A stretch of DNA of 64,000 nt, taken from contig JANJUX010000056.1 in the NCBI GenBank assembly GCA_024710355.1, positions 62,001-126,000 on the forward strand. Direction: 5' to 3'. Below are positions 27,587 to 34,614 of this stretch, one piece after another. The position numbers and the translations under genes are program-made. Source of the stretch: Candidatus Rifleibacteriota bacterium. GTDB lineage: Bacteria; Muiribacteriota; Ozemobacteria; Ozemobacterales; Ozemobacteraceae. Each line of letters opens with the position of its first letter. Within the stretch, counting starts at the first letter, position 1. A model generated the notes under the pieces. The model ran no database searches. It was not told where the DNA came from and saw only the letters and a program-made list of their open reading frames with translations.

Positions 27587-28398
27587 AACTTCGCTTCTAC
27601 CAAGGTTGCAACCCCATAAACGATATTTGCAATCGCCTTCATGTTGCTGCCGGTAAACTCAAAAACCGCATCGCCGGTCTTTTTAATGCCCGGAATCCAT
27701 TCAAGGCGTGGAGCGAGACTGACGTCGCGCAGCCTGATGGTGAGCTGAGTCGGCCCGGAAATCTGCGAAGGCTCGATTGCAGAGACGTTCTTAAGTGCCC
27801 GCTTCGTTTCGTCGCGCAGCTGTTCACAGATTTTGTCAGGGTGAACACACAGTGCGCCGTCAGTACCAATCGAATACTTGGTGATAACCGTATGTGTCGA
27901 CGGCATATTGGTGCCAGCCTGCTCGATCGCCTTTGAATCGCCACTGATCAGAATGGTCGGCACTTTCATTTCGCCGGCCACCAGCGCCAGAATGTCGAAT
28001 TCCCCGACTGGCTGCCCGAAAATTTCGAAAGAAACTTTGCTCGAATAGGTGTGCGGCAAAACTCCGCCATAAGTGCCGCTGCGGGCGTGAATACCGAGCA
28101 GCACCAGCCCGGTGAAGGTTGAATCGAGCAGATCGTAACCCGAAGTTGGCCTGAAACCGCCCCTGATCACCATGACTTCGCGCGGCAGCTGGTCAGTGAT
28201 CAAAGTCAGACCATTGCCATGAAAATCATTGACGTAAACCTCTTCGGCCCCGGCGCTCAAGGCAGCCTCACAGACAGATCTTATCTCACGGGTATACTGC
28301 AGTCTGGCTGCCTCAAAATACGATGAGGCGCCACCGGTCTGAACGTCGGCAACGACGCCGGCAATGCCTTCCATGTCTGCTACGATATAAAGTTTCAT
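27583..28398 (-). CDS. DppA-type D-aminopeptidase (M55 family)
   Basis: A 271-residue zinc aminopeptidase of the M55 family, which releases N-terminal D-amino acids from peptides such as cell-wall fragments. Motifs: LYIVADMEGIAGV (metal Asp and Glu), VYVNDFHGNGLTL (metal His), LLGIHARSGTYGGVLPHTYS, and the SGDSKAIEQA region. The ATG at 28398 gives the canonical start just before the first strand; a longer form from 28428 is not needed. It is divergent from uvrB and has no transporter genes beside it. Confidence 0.9.
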   Translation of the reverse strand: MKLYIVADMEGIAGVVADVQTGGASSYFEAARLQYTREIRSVCEAALSAGAEEVYVNDFHGNGLTLITDQLPREVMVIRGGFRPTSGYDLLDSTFTGLVLLGIHARSGTYGGVLPHTYSSKVSFEIFGQPVGEFDILALVAGEMKVPTILISGDSKAIEQAGTNMPSTHTVITKYSIGTDGALCVHPDKICEQLRDETKRALKNVSAIEPSQISGPTQLTIRLRDVSLAPRLEWIPGIKKTGDAVFEFTGSNMKAIANIVYGVATLVEAKF

Positions 28399-28457
28399 AA
28401 ACCTGCCCCCGAAAAATTTCGCATTCAACGAAGCTGTTTATTATAATATGCTCTATC

Positions 28458-30554
28458 ATGGCAAAAAAAGGCAATCAGTATTTTAAACTCCACAGTCCAT
28501 TCCAGCTTCGCGGCGACCAGCCCGAGGCCGTTAAAAAGCTGACCCGCTGGGTCGAACAGGGCAACGAGCGGGTCACTCTGCTTGGCGTAACCGGCTCGGG
28601 CAAAACCTTTACCATGGCCAACATCATCGAGCGCGTGCAGCGGCCGATTCTGCTGATTACCCACAACAAAACCCTCGCTGCCCAGCTCTACAGTGAGTTT
28701 AAAGAATTTTTTCCGGAAAATGCCGTCGAATATTTTGTCAGCTATTACGATTACTACCAGCCCGAAGCCTACATTCCGTCAACCGACAGCTATATCGAAA
28801 AAGACTCGGCAATCAACGAACAGATCGACCGCTTTCGCCACTCTGCCACCACCTCGTTGTTTTCGCGCCGCGACGTTCTGGTCGTCGCATCGGTCAGCTG
28901 CATTTTCGGCCTCGGCTCCCCTACCGACTATTCTGAAATGAGAATTTCACTGAAGGTCAACCAGGAAATAAGCCGCCAGAAACTCGTCAGAGACCTCATC
29001 GACATTCAGTATTCCCGAAACGACATGGATTTTCACCGTTCCCGCTTTCGCGCCCGCGGCGAAACCATCGATATTTTTCCCGCTTCGAGCGAGCTGGCCA
29101 TTCGCGTTAAGTTTTTCGGCGACGAGATCGACAAAATCGAGCAGTTCGACCCGCTAACCGGCGAAGTTACCCAGAAACTCGAAGTCGTCGATATTTTTCC
29201 CGCCCAGCACTTCGTCACCACAACTGAAAAAATGGAGCGGGCCCTCGAAAATATCGAAGCTGAAATGAAAGAACAGGTGAAGTTCTTCGAGGCGAATAAA
29301 AAAATGATCGAAGCGCAGCGTATTTATGAAAGAACGCGCTACGACATGGAAATGCTGCGCGAAACCGGCTTCTGCAAGGGCATCGAAAATTACTCCCGAC
29401 ATTTTTCCGGCCGCAATCCGGGTGAACCGCCAGACACCCTGGTCGATTACCTGCCGAAAGACTGCCTGATCATTCTCGATGAATCACACATGACGGTGCC
29501 GCAGCTCAGAGGCATGTATCGTGGTGACCGCAGCCGCAAGCAGACTCTGGTCGATTTCGGCTTCAGACTGCCATCAGCACTCGACAACCGCTGTCTTACC
29601 TTCGAAGAGTTTCTCGGCCGCAAACGCCCGCTGCTCTTCGTTTCGGCCACACCTGGCCCCTATGAGCTCGAAACCTCTGAAGACCGGGTTGCCGAACAGC
29701 TGATTCGCCCGACCGGGCTGCTCGACCCGAAGATCAGCGTCATAAAAAGCGAAGGGCAGATCGACTACCTGATAAGCCAGATAGATACCCGCATCAAGCG
29801 CAACGAACGGGTACTGGTCACCACCCTGACCAAGAAAATGGCCCAGGAACTGTCGGGTTACCTTTCTGACATGAATATACCCACCAGCTACCTGCACGAT
29901 GAAATCGATACGCTCGAACGCATCGAAATTCTGCGCGACCTGCGCGCCGGCGAAATCAAGGTTCTGGTCGGCATCAACCTGCTGCGCGAAGGTCTCGACC
30001 TGCCTGAAGTTTCACTGGTCGCAATTCTTGACGCCGACAAAGAAGGCTTTCTGCGTTCAGCCTGGGCGCTGATGCAGATCTGTGGCCGCGCCGCCCGCAA
30101 CGCCAACGGCGAAGTAATTCTTTTTGCTGACCGTGTCAGCCCGGCAATGAAATACTGCATCGACGAAACCGCCCGCCGCCGCGCCATCCAGGATAAATAC
30201 AACCAGGACAACGGCATTCAGCCACAGACGATCATCAAATCGCTGCCGGCGCTATTTGCCCCCGGCGACGGCCCTGACCGCAGAGAGCCCAAAGATATCG
30301 ATGCCGTCAAACTCGAAGAACTGCTCAACAACCTGAAAACCGAAATGAACGCCGCCGCCGGCCGTATGGAATTCGAAAAAGCCGCGATGATTCGCGACGA
30401 AATCATTGCTATCCAGGAAGAGCATCTCGAACTCGGCGTTCTCGGCCAACTGGGCAAAGCTCTCAAATCAGGCAAAGAAAAGGGCGCCGCCCGCCGTCGC
30501 AAAACCCGCACCCTGATGGCCCCCGGCCAACACGGCCGCAAACCTCGCATCTAG
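28458..30554 (+). CDS. uvrB: UvrABC system protein B
   Basis: A 698-residue DNA-damage recognition helicase of nucleotide excision repair. It has Walker A GVTGSGKTFT, the strand-separating beta-hairpin YYDYYQPEAYIPSTD, the DESH box (IILDESHMTVPQL), the helicase motifs GINLLREGLDLPEVSLVAIL and QICGRAARNANG, and a C-terminal UVR domain that binds UvrC (GRMEFEKAAMIRDEI). The basic tail after the UVR (KEKGAARRRKTRTLM) is slightly longer than usual. It stands alone, and a repeat-rich intergenic stretch follows. Confidence 0.97.
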   Translation: MAKKGNQYFKLHSPFQLRGDQPEAVKKLTRWVEQGNERVTLLGVTGSGKTFTMANIIERVQRPILLITHNKTLAAQLYSEFKEFFPENAVEYFVSYYDYYQPEAYIPSTDSYIEKDSAINEQIDRFRHSATTSLFSRRDVLVVASVSCIFGLGSPTDYSEMRISLKVNQEISRQKLVRDLIDIQYSRNDMDFHRSRFRARGETIDIFPASSELAIRVKFFGDEIDKIEQFDPLTGEVTQKLEVVDIFPAQHFVTTTEKMERALENIEAEMKEQVKFFEANKKMIEAQRIYERTRYDMEMLRETGFCKGIENYSRHFSGRNPGEPPDTLVDYLPKDCLIILDESHMTVPQLRGMYRGDRSRKQTLVDFGFRLPSALDNRCLTFEEFLGRKRPLLFVSATPGPYELETSEDRVAEQLIRPTGLLDPKISVIKSEGQIDYLISQIDTRIKRNERVLVTTLTKKMAQELSGYLSDMNIPTSYLHDEIDTLERIEILRDLRAGEIKVLVGINLLREGLDLPEVSLVAILDADKEGFLRSAWALMQICGRAARNANGEVILFADRVSPAMKYCIDETARRRAIQDKYNQDNGIQPQTIIKSLPALFAPGDGPDRREPKDIDAVKLEELLNNLKTEMNAAAGRMEFEKAAMIRDEIIAIQEEHLELGVLGQLGKALKSGKEKGAARRRKTRTLMAPGQHGRKPRI

Positions 30555-30587
30555 TCCACTGTCACAAAAAAAATTACAGGGTTCTTC

Positions 30588-30655
30588 GTCCCGCGAAGGC
30601 GGGAATATTGCATGCCACGGCAGGAATCCCCGCCCCCCCCGCCTTCGCGAGTGCA
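30588..30655. repeat. Palindromic repeat copies after uvrB
   Basis: CCCGCGAAGGCGGG at about 30590-30603 is followed by a degenerate inverted copy (GGAATCCCCGCC...GCCTTCGCGA, about 30622-30650). The same palindrome occurs at 38502-38521. The rest of the 30555-30840 gap shows no gene. Confidence 0.6.
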
Positions 30656-30839
30656 ACCTTCGCAGGGATACGTAGTGGTTACCCTTCGTTCAGGTCATAT
30701 ATACCTACCCACTACCGGGCTGTCCGGGTCGCGTAAAAATATTTGAACATTTTGGCCTTGCAAAGGTGGGACTATTTTGTTATGTTTTAAGTATAAGAGG
30801 TTCCGAAAGTTATTTGACAAGTTTCCCTGCGTTGTGCGT

Positions 30840-31048
30840 GATGGTGCAGGTCAAATTGAGCCGACACCTGTATCTGAAAGGGAATCTGTCTCTGTTTATC
30901 TCTGAGATCAGCTTACGAGTGGATATTATGCCGCTACGAAGCCCTCGATGATTAAGCAGGCGGACAACCGTGCTGTTTCAGTGGGTTCAATTTCTCCTTT
31001 ACACGGCAATTGCGGGGTTCAAAAACCGCCCTTCACGGGCGGTTTTTT
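30840..31048 (+). ncRNA. Candidate 6S RNA (ssrS-like)
   Basis: A gene-free stretch ends in a strong terminator with no coding region before it, so it should be an RNA gene of about 190-210 bases. Two boxes match the core of 6S RNA as I recall it from E. coli: TGAGCCGA (30857-30864) on the 5' arm and GGGTTCAA (30983-30990) on the 3' arm. They lie in ten consecutive pairs: AAATTGAGCC (30853-30862) with 30984-30993, one G-U. A second helix pairs CTGAAA (30874-30879) with TTTCAG (30976-30981). 6S RNA mimics an open promoter and sequesters the sigma-70 holoenzyme. The 5' end is approximate; a TTGACA at 30814 lacks a good -10. An attenuator for the next gene is the alternative. Confidence 0.5.
31024..31048 (+). 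terminator. Rho-independent terminator of the candidate 6S RNA
   Basis: An 8-base stem AACCGCCC (31024-31031) with GGGCGGTT (31037-31044) and a 5-base loop, followed by T residues to 31048. Confidence 0.85.
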
Positions 31049-31123
31049 ATTTCGCCCGAAAAGGCGCATAAGTTTTACATAATTCACCCGACGACGGCCG
31101 TCTTCTGTGGTAATCTTTTATCA

Positions 31124-31741
31124 ATGGGTAAAAAAAGCTTTTTTAACAGTATCGAATCATATGAACAGATCGGCTCGAGCGACCTGATGCTGGTAATCAT
31201 GTTTATTGGCGGCTGCGTATCTCTCATGCTCGCCGGAACCGCCTGGGGCCTGTGGGGCATCTATGATGGGTGGCAGCTTACAAAAACCGGCATAAAAACA
31301 ATGGCCGAAGTGACCGACCTCTCCTCGTATTCCACAAAGAATGGCGTCAGACACAACCCGATAATCACATTCACATCTGCCGACAACAAAAAACATCAGG
31401 TTACATTAACAGAAGGCTGCCCGGCCCAGAAAGGGCTTAAAATAGAGGTCATATATCATGCCGGCAGCCCCGAAGGCAGTGTCAGAGTAAATTCTGTTCA
31501 GGCTCTTTTTATTAACCCTCTGATTCTAATAATCGTCACCTTTGCGGTTGCAACACCATTTCTGATCGAACTGAGAAAAATGCTGATCGCCGGCGGCCTG
31601 CTGGCCGACCCGCGCCTTAACGCGCCGCAACCAAAATATTCCCGCTCGAATCAACCCAGCATCGCCGCACTCAACCGCCAGACATTTAATAAAAGCCCAA
31701 CCCATACCGACCCACAACAGAGAAAAAAAAGCGGCAATTAA
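31124..31741 (+). CDS. DUF3592-type membrane protein
   Basis: A 205-residue protein with one membrane helix at about 25-48 (LMLVIMFIGGCVSLMLAGTA), an external beta domain typical of DUF3592 (AEVTDLSSYSTKNGVRHNPI, then VEVIYHAGSPEGS-like turns), a second helix (about 130-150) and a basic, Asn/Gln-rich tail. The family's role is unknown. ATG at 31124 is chosen because it begins the conserved part; no clear ribosome site is seen. Its stop overlaps the convergent next gene by 4 bases. Confidence 0.7.
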   Translation: MGKKSFFNSIESYEQIGSSDLMLVIMFIGGCVSLMLAGTAWGLWGIYDGWQLTKTGIKTMAEVTDLSSYSTKNGVRHNPIITFTSADNKKHQVTLTEGCPAQKGLKIEVIYHAGSPEGSVRVNSVQALFINPLILIIVTFAVATPFLIELRKMLIAGGLLADPRLNAPQPKYSRSNQPSIAALNRQTFNKSPTHTDPQQRKKSGN

Positions 31742-32112
31742 ACATTCATCAGCCTGATAATGGCATGAATCATGAAAAATATGGTGGCAATGTGCATCAG
31801 AACCAGACCCCAGAAAGTTATGAATTCGAGGTTTTCTTTTTGCATCTGGCTCGGATTCTTAGTTTCATTGAGAATCAATATTCCAGAACCAATTATAAAA
31901 ATCACCAGCAAAGCCTTAGACCCGACCAGAACCAGTGAAATCCTTGCCGCCGCAGCCAATTCAACATTCATCCCGCTGAATGTTTCTGAGGCCGCAGCAT
32001 GGGCGAGATACGCCAGAACGTTCAACAAACCAAGAAAAGCGATTTTAAACCCGAGAAAAACTTTCTTTCGTGAAGTTAAAGCCGGTTGGGCCAGATGCTG
32101 AGCAGTTTCCAT
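31738..32112 (-). CDS. Small membrane protein of unknown function
   Basis: A 124-residue protein with three likely membrane helices (about 23-40, 58-78 and 98-118; for example VFLGFKIAFLGLLNVLAYLA and FWGLVLMHIATIFFMIHAII). I do not recognise a family. The ATG at 32112 is chosen because AGAGGGGAA lies just upstream and an extended -10 box sits 35 bases away; the longer frame to 32268 would run across that promoter. It is divergent from the BMC operon. Confidence 0.6.
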   Translation of the reverse strand: METAQHLAQPALTSRKKVFLGFKIAFLGLLNVLAYLAHAAASETFSGMNVELAAAARISLVLVGSKALLVIFIIGSGILILNETKNPSQMQKENLEFITFWGLVLMHIATIFFMIHAIIRLMNV

Positions 32113-32145
32113 GCCTGATTCCCCTCTTTTTACTATTCTCGGACG

Positions 32146-32154
32146 ATTATAGCA
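32146..32154 (-). promoter_or_regulatory. Extended -10 promoter for the small membrane protein
   Basis: On the minus strand TGC is followed by a perfect TATAAT (32154-32146), about 34 bases before the ATG. No good -35 box is visible, as is usual for extended -10 promoters. Confidence 0.5.
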
Positions 32155-32224
32155 CCAAAAAGACGAATCTGTTTGCAGGTTTCTTTTGCTTATTTTATTG
32201 CTTTTGTAATTTTTTGCGTTTATC

Positions 32225-33301
32225 ATGTGGGCCATGAACAACAGTAATGTGTTGATTATTTCAGACAATCCCGGCAGTTTTTATGCCGAACCGCTCGCCC
32301 TGTCGCCTGAGAAATGCCGCATTACCAGGCTTGATTCAATCAGGTATCTCGGGTTCAGTGGCCTGAAATCCGTAATTATCGACTGCGCCAGCATCAGCGG
32401 CATACTTAAAAAAGTCAGCCTCGGCATTCGCGACGACGCCGAAACCCAGTCTCTATGGGAACTTCTGTCTACCACCAATGGCCCGAAAGTCTATTTCCTC
32501 GTCGAAAAGATGGCGCGGCCGTCTTCTGATATGCAGCAGCTTGGCGTCGACTACATCATTCATGCCGAACTGCGCCGCCTCATCGACAACTGCAGCAACG
32601 ACGACAACATCGCTTCCGGCGACCACAAACCAGCTGCCGCCGCCGGCATGCTGACCGCCGACGATATTCGCAGCATGCACCAGGCCGGCACTCGAAGTCT
32701 GCCGGCCGGCGTCCGACTTACTCCCTGGGCCGCCGAAGTCGCCGATTCCCTGAAAATGACCGTCACTGAGCACCAGCTTTATTTCCTGCTGCCGGTGACC
32801 GCCACTTCAAAAGCCCACCTCGCGGCGCAGCGCGAAGAACTTTTTTCTCTCGCCAGCCGGTACCCAAGTCTTCTTTTTATCGTCAGCGAAGTCTACCTGC
32901 CGATCTTCAACAATCTTTTCCCGTCGCTGAGCGGCAGAACCGTGGCGCCTTCAGTTCACTGGGCCAGCCATGGCGCCTTCACCGGTGAAGTTTCGGTGCA
33001 GATGCTCGTCGACCAGCGCTGTTTTGGCGCCATAGTGCCACCGCAGAAGCCCTACACCGATCCCGAAAACCTCAAAAAACTGGCAACTCTGGCTCAGAAA
33101 CAAGGGCTCGCCCTTTTTTGCACATTTACACTTGCGTCTGCCGGTACCTGTGATATAATTGCCTCTGATCGTCAGAGCGCCGGCAGCATGATTTCCCTGT
33201 ATCAATCAGAGGTTGTAAGCCCGGCACGGTTGCCCGAATCGGGTGCCATAGCAGTGAATAAAGAATTTTTGCAGCAGCTTACCAGCAGGAAAGGAAACTG
33301 A
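32225..33301 (+). CDS. BMC-locus protein with degenerate, truncated triosephosphate-isomerase-like domain
   Basis: A 358-residue protein heading the microcompartment operon. Residues 1-125 form an unrecognised alpha/beta domain, a disordered linker follows, and LTPWAAEVADSL lies at 165-176. From about 185 to 305 it follows the triosephosphate isomerase pattern: LLFIVSEVYLPIFNNLF, VAPSVHW (TIM: GAQNV), GAFTGEVSVQMLVD (250-263; TIM: GAFTGE-S-ML-D), then QKQGLALFCTF (TIM: GLTPVLCIGE). The catalytic Lys of NWK is absent (LLPV), the catalytic His of GHSERR is replaced by VPPQKP (271-276), and the region with the catalytic Glu and the phosphate loop is missing. It is therefore probably a non-enzymatic paralogue or scaffold. 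It lies 4 bases before pduL. Confidence 0.75.
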   Translation: MWAMNNSNVLIISDNPGSFYAEPLALSPEKCRITRLDSIRYLGFSGLKSVIIDCASISGILKKVSLGIRDDAETQSLWELLSTTNGPKVYFLVEKMARPSSDMQQLGVDYIIHAELRRLIDNCSNDDNIASGDHKPAAAAGMLTADDIRSMHQAGTRSLPAGVRLTPWAAEVADSLKMTVTEHQLYFLLPVTATSKAHLAAQREELFSLASRYPSLLFIVSEVYLPIFNNLFPSLSGRTVAPSVHWASHGAFTGEVSVQMLVDQRCFGAIVPPQKPYTDPENLKKLATLAQKQGLALFCTFTLASAGTCDIIASDRQSAGSMISLYQSEVVSPARLPESGAIAVNKEFLQQLTSRKGN

Positions 33302-33305
33302 AACC

Positions 33306-33953
33306 ATGATGATCGATGAAAATCAGGTCAAAATGATCGTTGCTGAAGTTATCAAAGGCATCGAACTCCGCGAAAGAATCAAAACCGGCAAGATACCTAC
33401 CGGCGTCAGCAACCGCCACCTTCATGTCAGCCAGGCTGACCTCGAAACCCTGTTTGGTAAAGGCTACCAGCTGAAAGAAATGAAACCGCTTTCACAGCCC
33501 GGCCAATATGCCGCTGATGAAACCGTCACCGTCGTCGGCCCCAAAGGCTCACTCGAAAAGGTTCGCATTCTTGGCCCGGTAAGACCCTCGACTCAGGTCG
33601 AAATTTCTTTGACCGACAGTTTTAAACTTGGTGTGCCCGGTATCGTCAGAGACTCCGGCGATACCAAAAAAACTCCCGGTTGCACTCTCAAAGGCCCCGC
33701 CGGCGCCGTAACCCTTGAAGAAGGCGTCATCGTCGCCGCCCGCCACATTCACGCCAGCACCGCTGATGCCGCAAAGCTCGGCGTCAAAGACATGGATCGC
33801 GTCGCCATCAGAACCGGCGGCGTCAAATCTGTGGTTTTCAACAATGTTCTCGTGCGCGTCAGCGATAAGTTCGCTCTTGATTTCCATATCGATACGGATG
33901 AAGCCAACGCCGCCGGTCTCAAGAACGGCGACATGGTTGAAATAGTAGCCTAA
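33306..33953 (+). CDS. pduL: PduL-type phosphate acyltransferase (BMC)
   Basis: A 215-residue enzyme that converts acyl-CoA and phosphate to acyl-phosphate and CoA inside microcompartments, recycling CoA. The zinc-binding residues are visible: SNRHLHVS (His38, His40), VAARHIHAS (His147, His149) and DFHIDTDEAN (His194, Glu199), in two similar beta-barrel halves. The N-terminal helix (MMIDENQVKMIVAEVIKGIE) has the amphipathic pattern of an encapsulation peptide. AAAGGAAAC precedes the ATG. It sits between the TIM-like protein and the main shell gene, with the acyl-CoA supplier (aldehyde dehydrogenase) downstream. Confidence 0.95.
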   Translation: MMIDENQVKMIVAEVIKGIELRERIKTGKIPTGVSNRHLHVSQADLETLFGKGYQLKEMKPLSQPGQYAADETVTVVGPKGSLEKVRILGPVRPSTQVEISLTDSFKLGVPGIVRDSGDTKKTPGCTLKGPAGAVTLEEGVIVAARHIHASTADAAKLGVKDMDRVAIRTGGVKSVVFNNVLVRVSDKFALDFHIDTDEANAAGLKNGDMVEIVA

Positions 33954-33987
33954 TTTTAATTTGTAATAAAACTTTCAGGAGGTTGTC

Positions 33988-34284
33988 ATGCAGGAAGCCC
34001 TGGGTATGATTGAAACACGTGGATTGACCGCTCTCATCGAAGCATGTGACGCAATGGTAAAAGCCGCCAACGTAAAACTCGTAGGCTGGGAAAAAATCGG
34101 TTCAGGCTATGTAACTGCCTTCGTCAGAGGCGATGTTGCTGCTGTTAAAGCCGCTACCGACGCCGGCGCCGCCGCTGCCAAGAAACTTGGCGAACTCGTT
34201 TCTGTACACGTAATTCCGCGCCCTCATTCAAATCTTGACGAAGTGCTGCCCATCAGAGAAATCCTGGCCAGCGCCAAGAAGTAA
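33988..34284 (+). CDS. BMC-H hexameric shell protein (PduA/EutM type)
   Basis: A 98-residue single-BMC-domain protein that forms hexagonal tiles of the microcompartment facets. It matches the family from end to end: ALGMIETRGLTALIEACDAM, AANVKLVGWEKIGSGYVTA, and HVIPRPHSNLDEVLP. The pore loop reads KIGSGYV, in the PduA/EutM manner. AGGAGG lies 5 bases before the ATG, the strongest ribosome site of the operon, as expected for the most abundant shell component. It is the only BMC-H gene here. Confidence 0.97.
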   Translation: MQEALGMIETRGLTALIEACDAMVKAANVKLVGWEKIGSGYVTAFVRGDVAAVKAATDAGAAAAKKLGELVSVHVIPRPHSNLDEVLPIREILASAKK

Positions 34285-34297
34285 TAAGGGTTAGACT

Positions 34298-34579
34298 ATG
34301 ATACTTGGCCGCGTTTGTGGTACTGTTGTCTGTACCCGCAAAGATGACAGCCTGGTCGGGCTCAAACTGCTGATCGTCGAAGAGCTTACTCTCGACGGGG
34401 CAAAGCCGACCGGCAACCATGTCGTCGCTGTCGACGCGGTAGGTGCAGGTGCTTCAGAGAACGTTCTGGTCGTTGCCGGCAGCTCGGCAAGGCTTTGTGA
34501 GCGCACGCTCAAAAAGCCGGTCGATGCTGCGGTCTGCGCCATCGTAGACCAGGTGGTATTCGATTCAGAACGTTCCTGA
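34298..34579 (+). CDS. BMC-P pentameric vertex protein (EutN/CcmL family)
   Basis: A 93-residue protein that caps the twelve vertices of the shell. Family hallmarks: MILGRVCGTVVCTRKDDSLV at the start, GLKLLIVEELTLDG, the AVDAVGAGASENVLVV core, and a final AVCAIVDQVVF strand. It follows the shell-tile gene after 13 bases. Confidence 0.96.
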   Translation: MILGRVCGTVVCTRKDDSLVGLKLLIVEELTLDGAKPTGNHVVAVDAVGAGASENVLVVAGSSARLCERTLKKPVDAAVCAIVDQVVFDSERS

Positions 34580-34614
34580 GCATCCCGGCATTTTAAGAAC
34601 CGGAGATACAGATA

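Noticed and set aside
30555..30840. Protein gene between uvrB and the candidate 6S RNA
   Set aside because: Frames are short and low-complexity, without ribosome sites; the stretch holds palindromic repeats only.
32225..33301. Deoxyribose-phosphate aldolase or active triosephosphate isomerase
   Set aside because: The aldolase Schiff-base lysine motif is absent, and the catalytic Lys, His and Glu of triosephosphate isomerase are all missing, so an active enzyme call is not supported.
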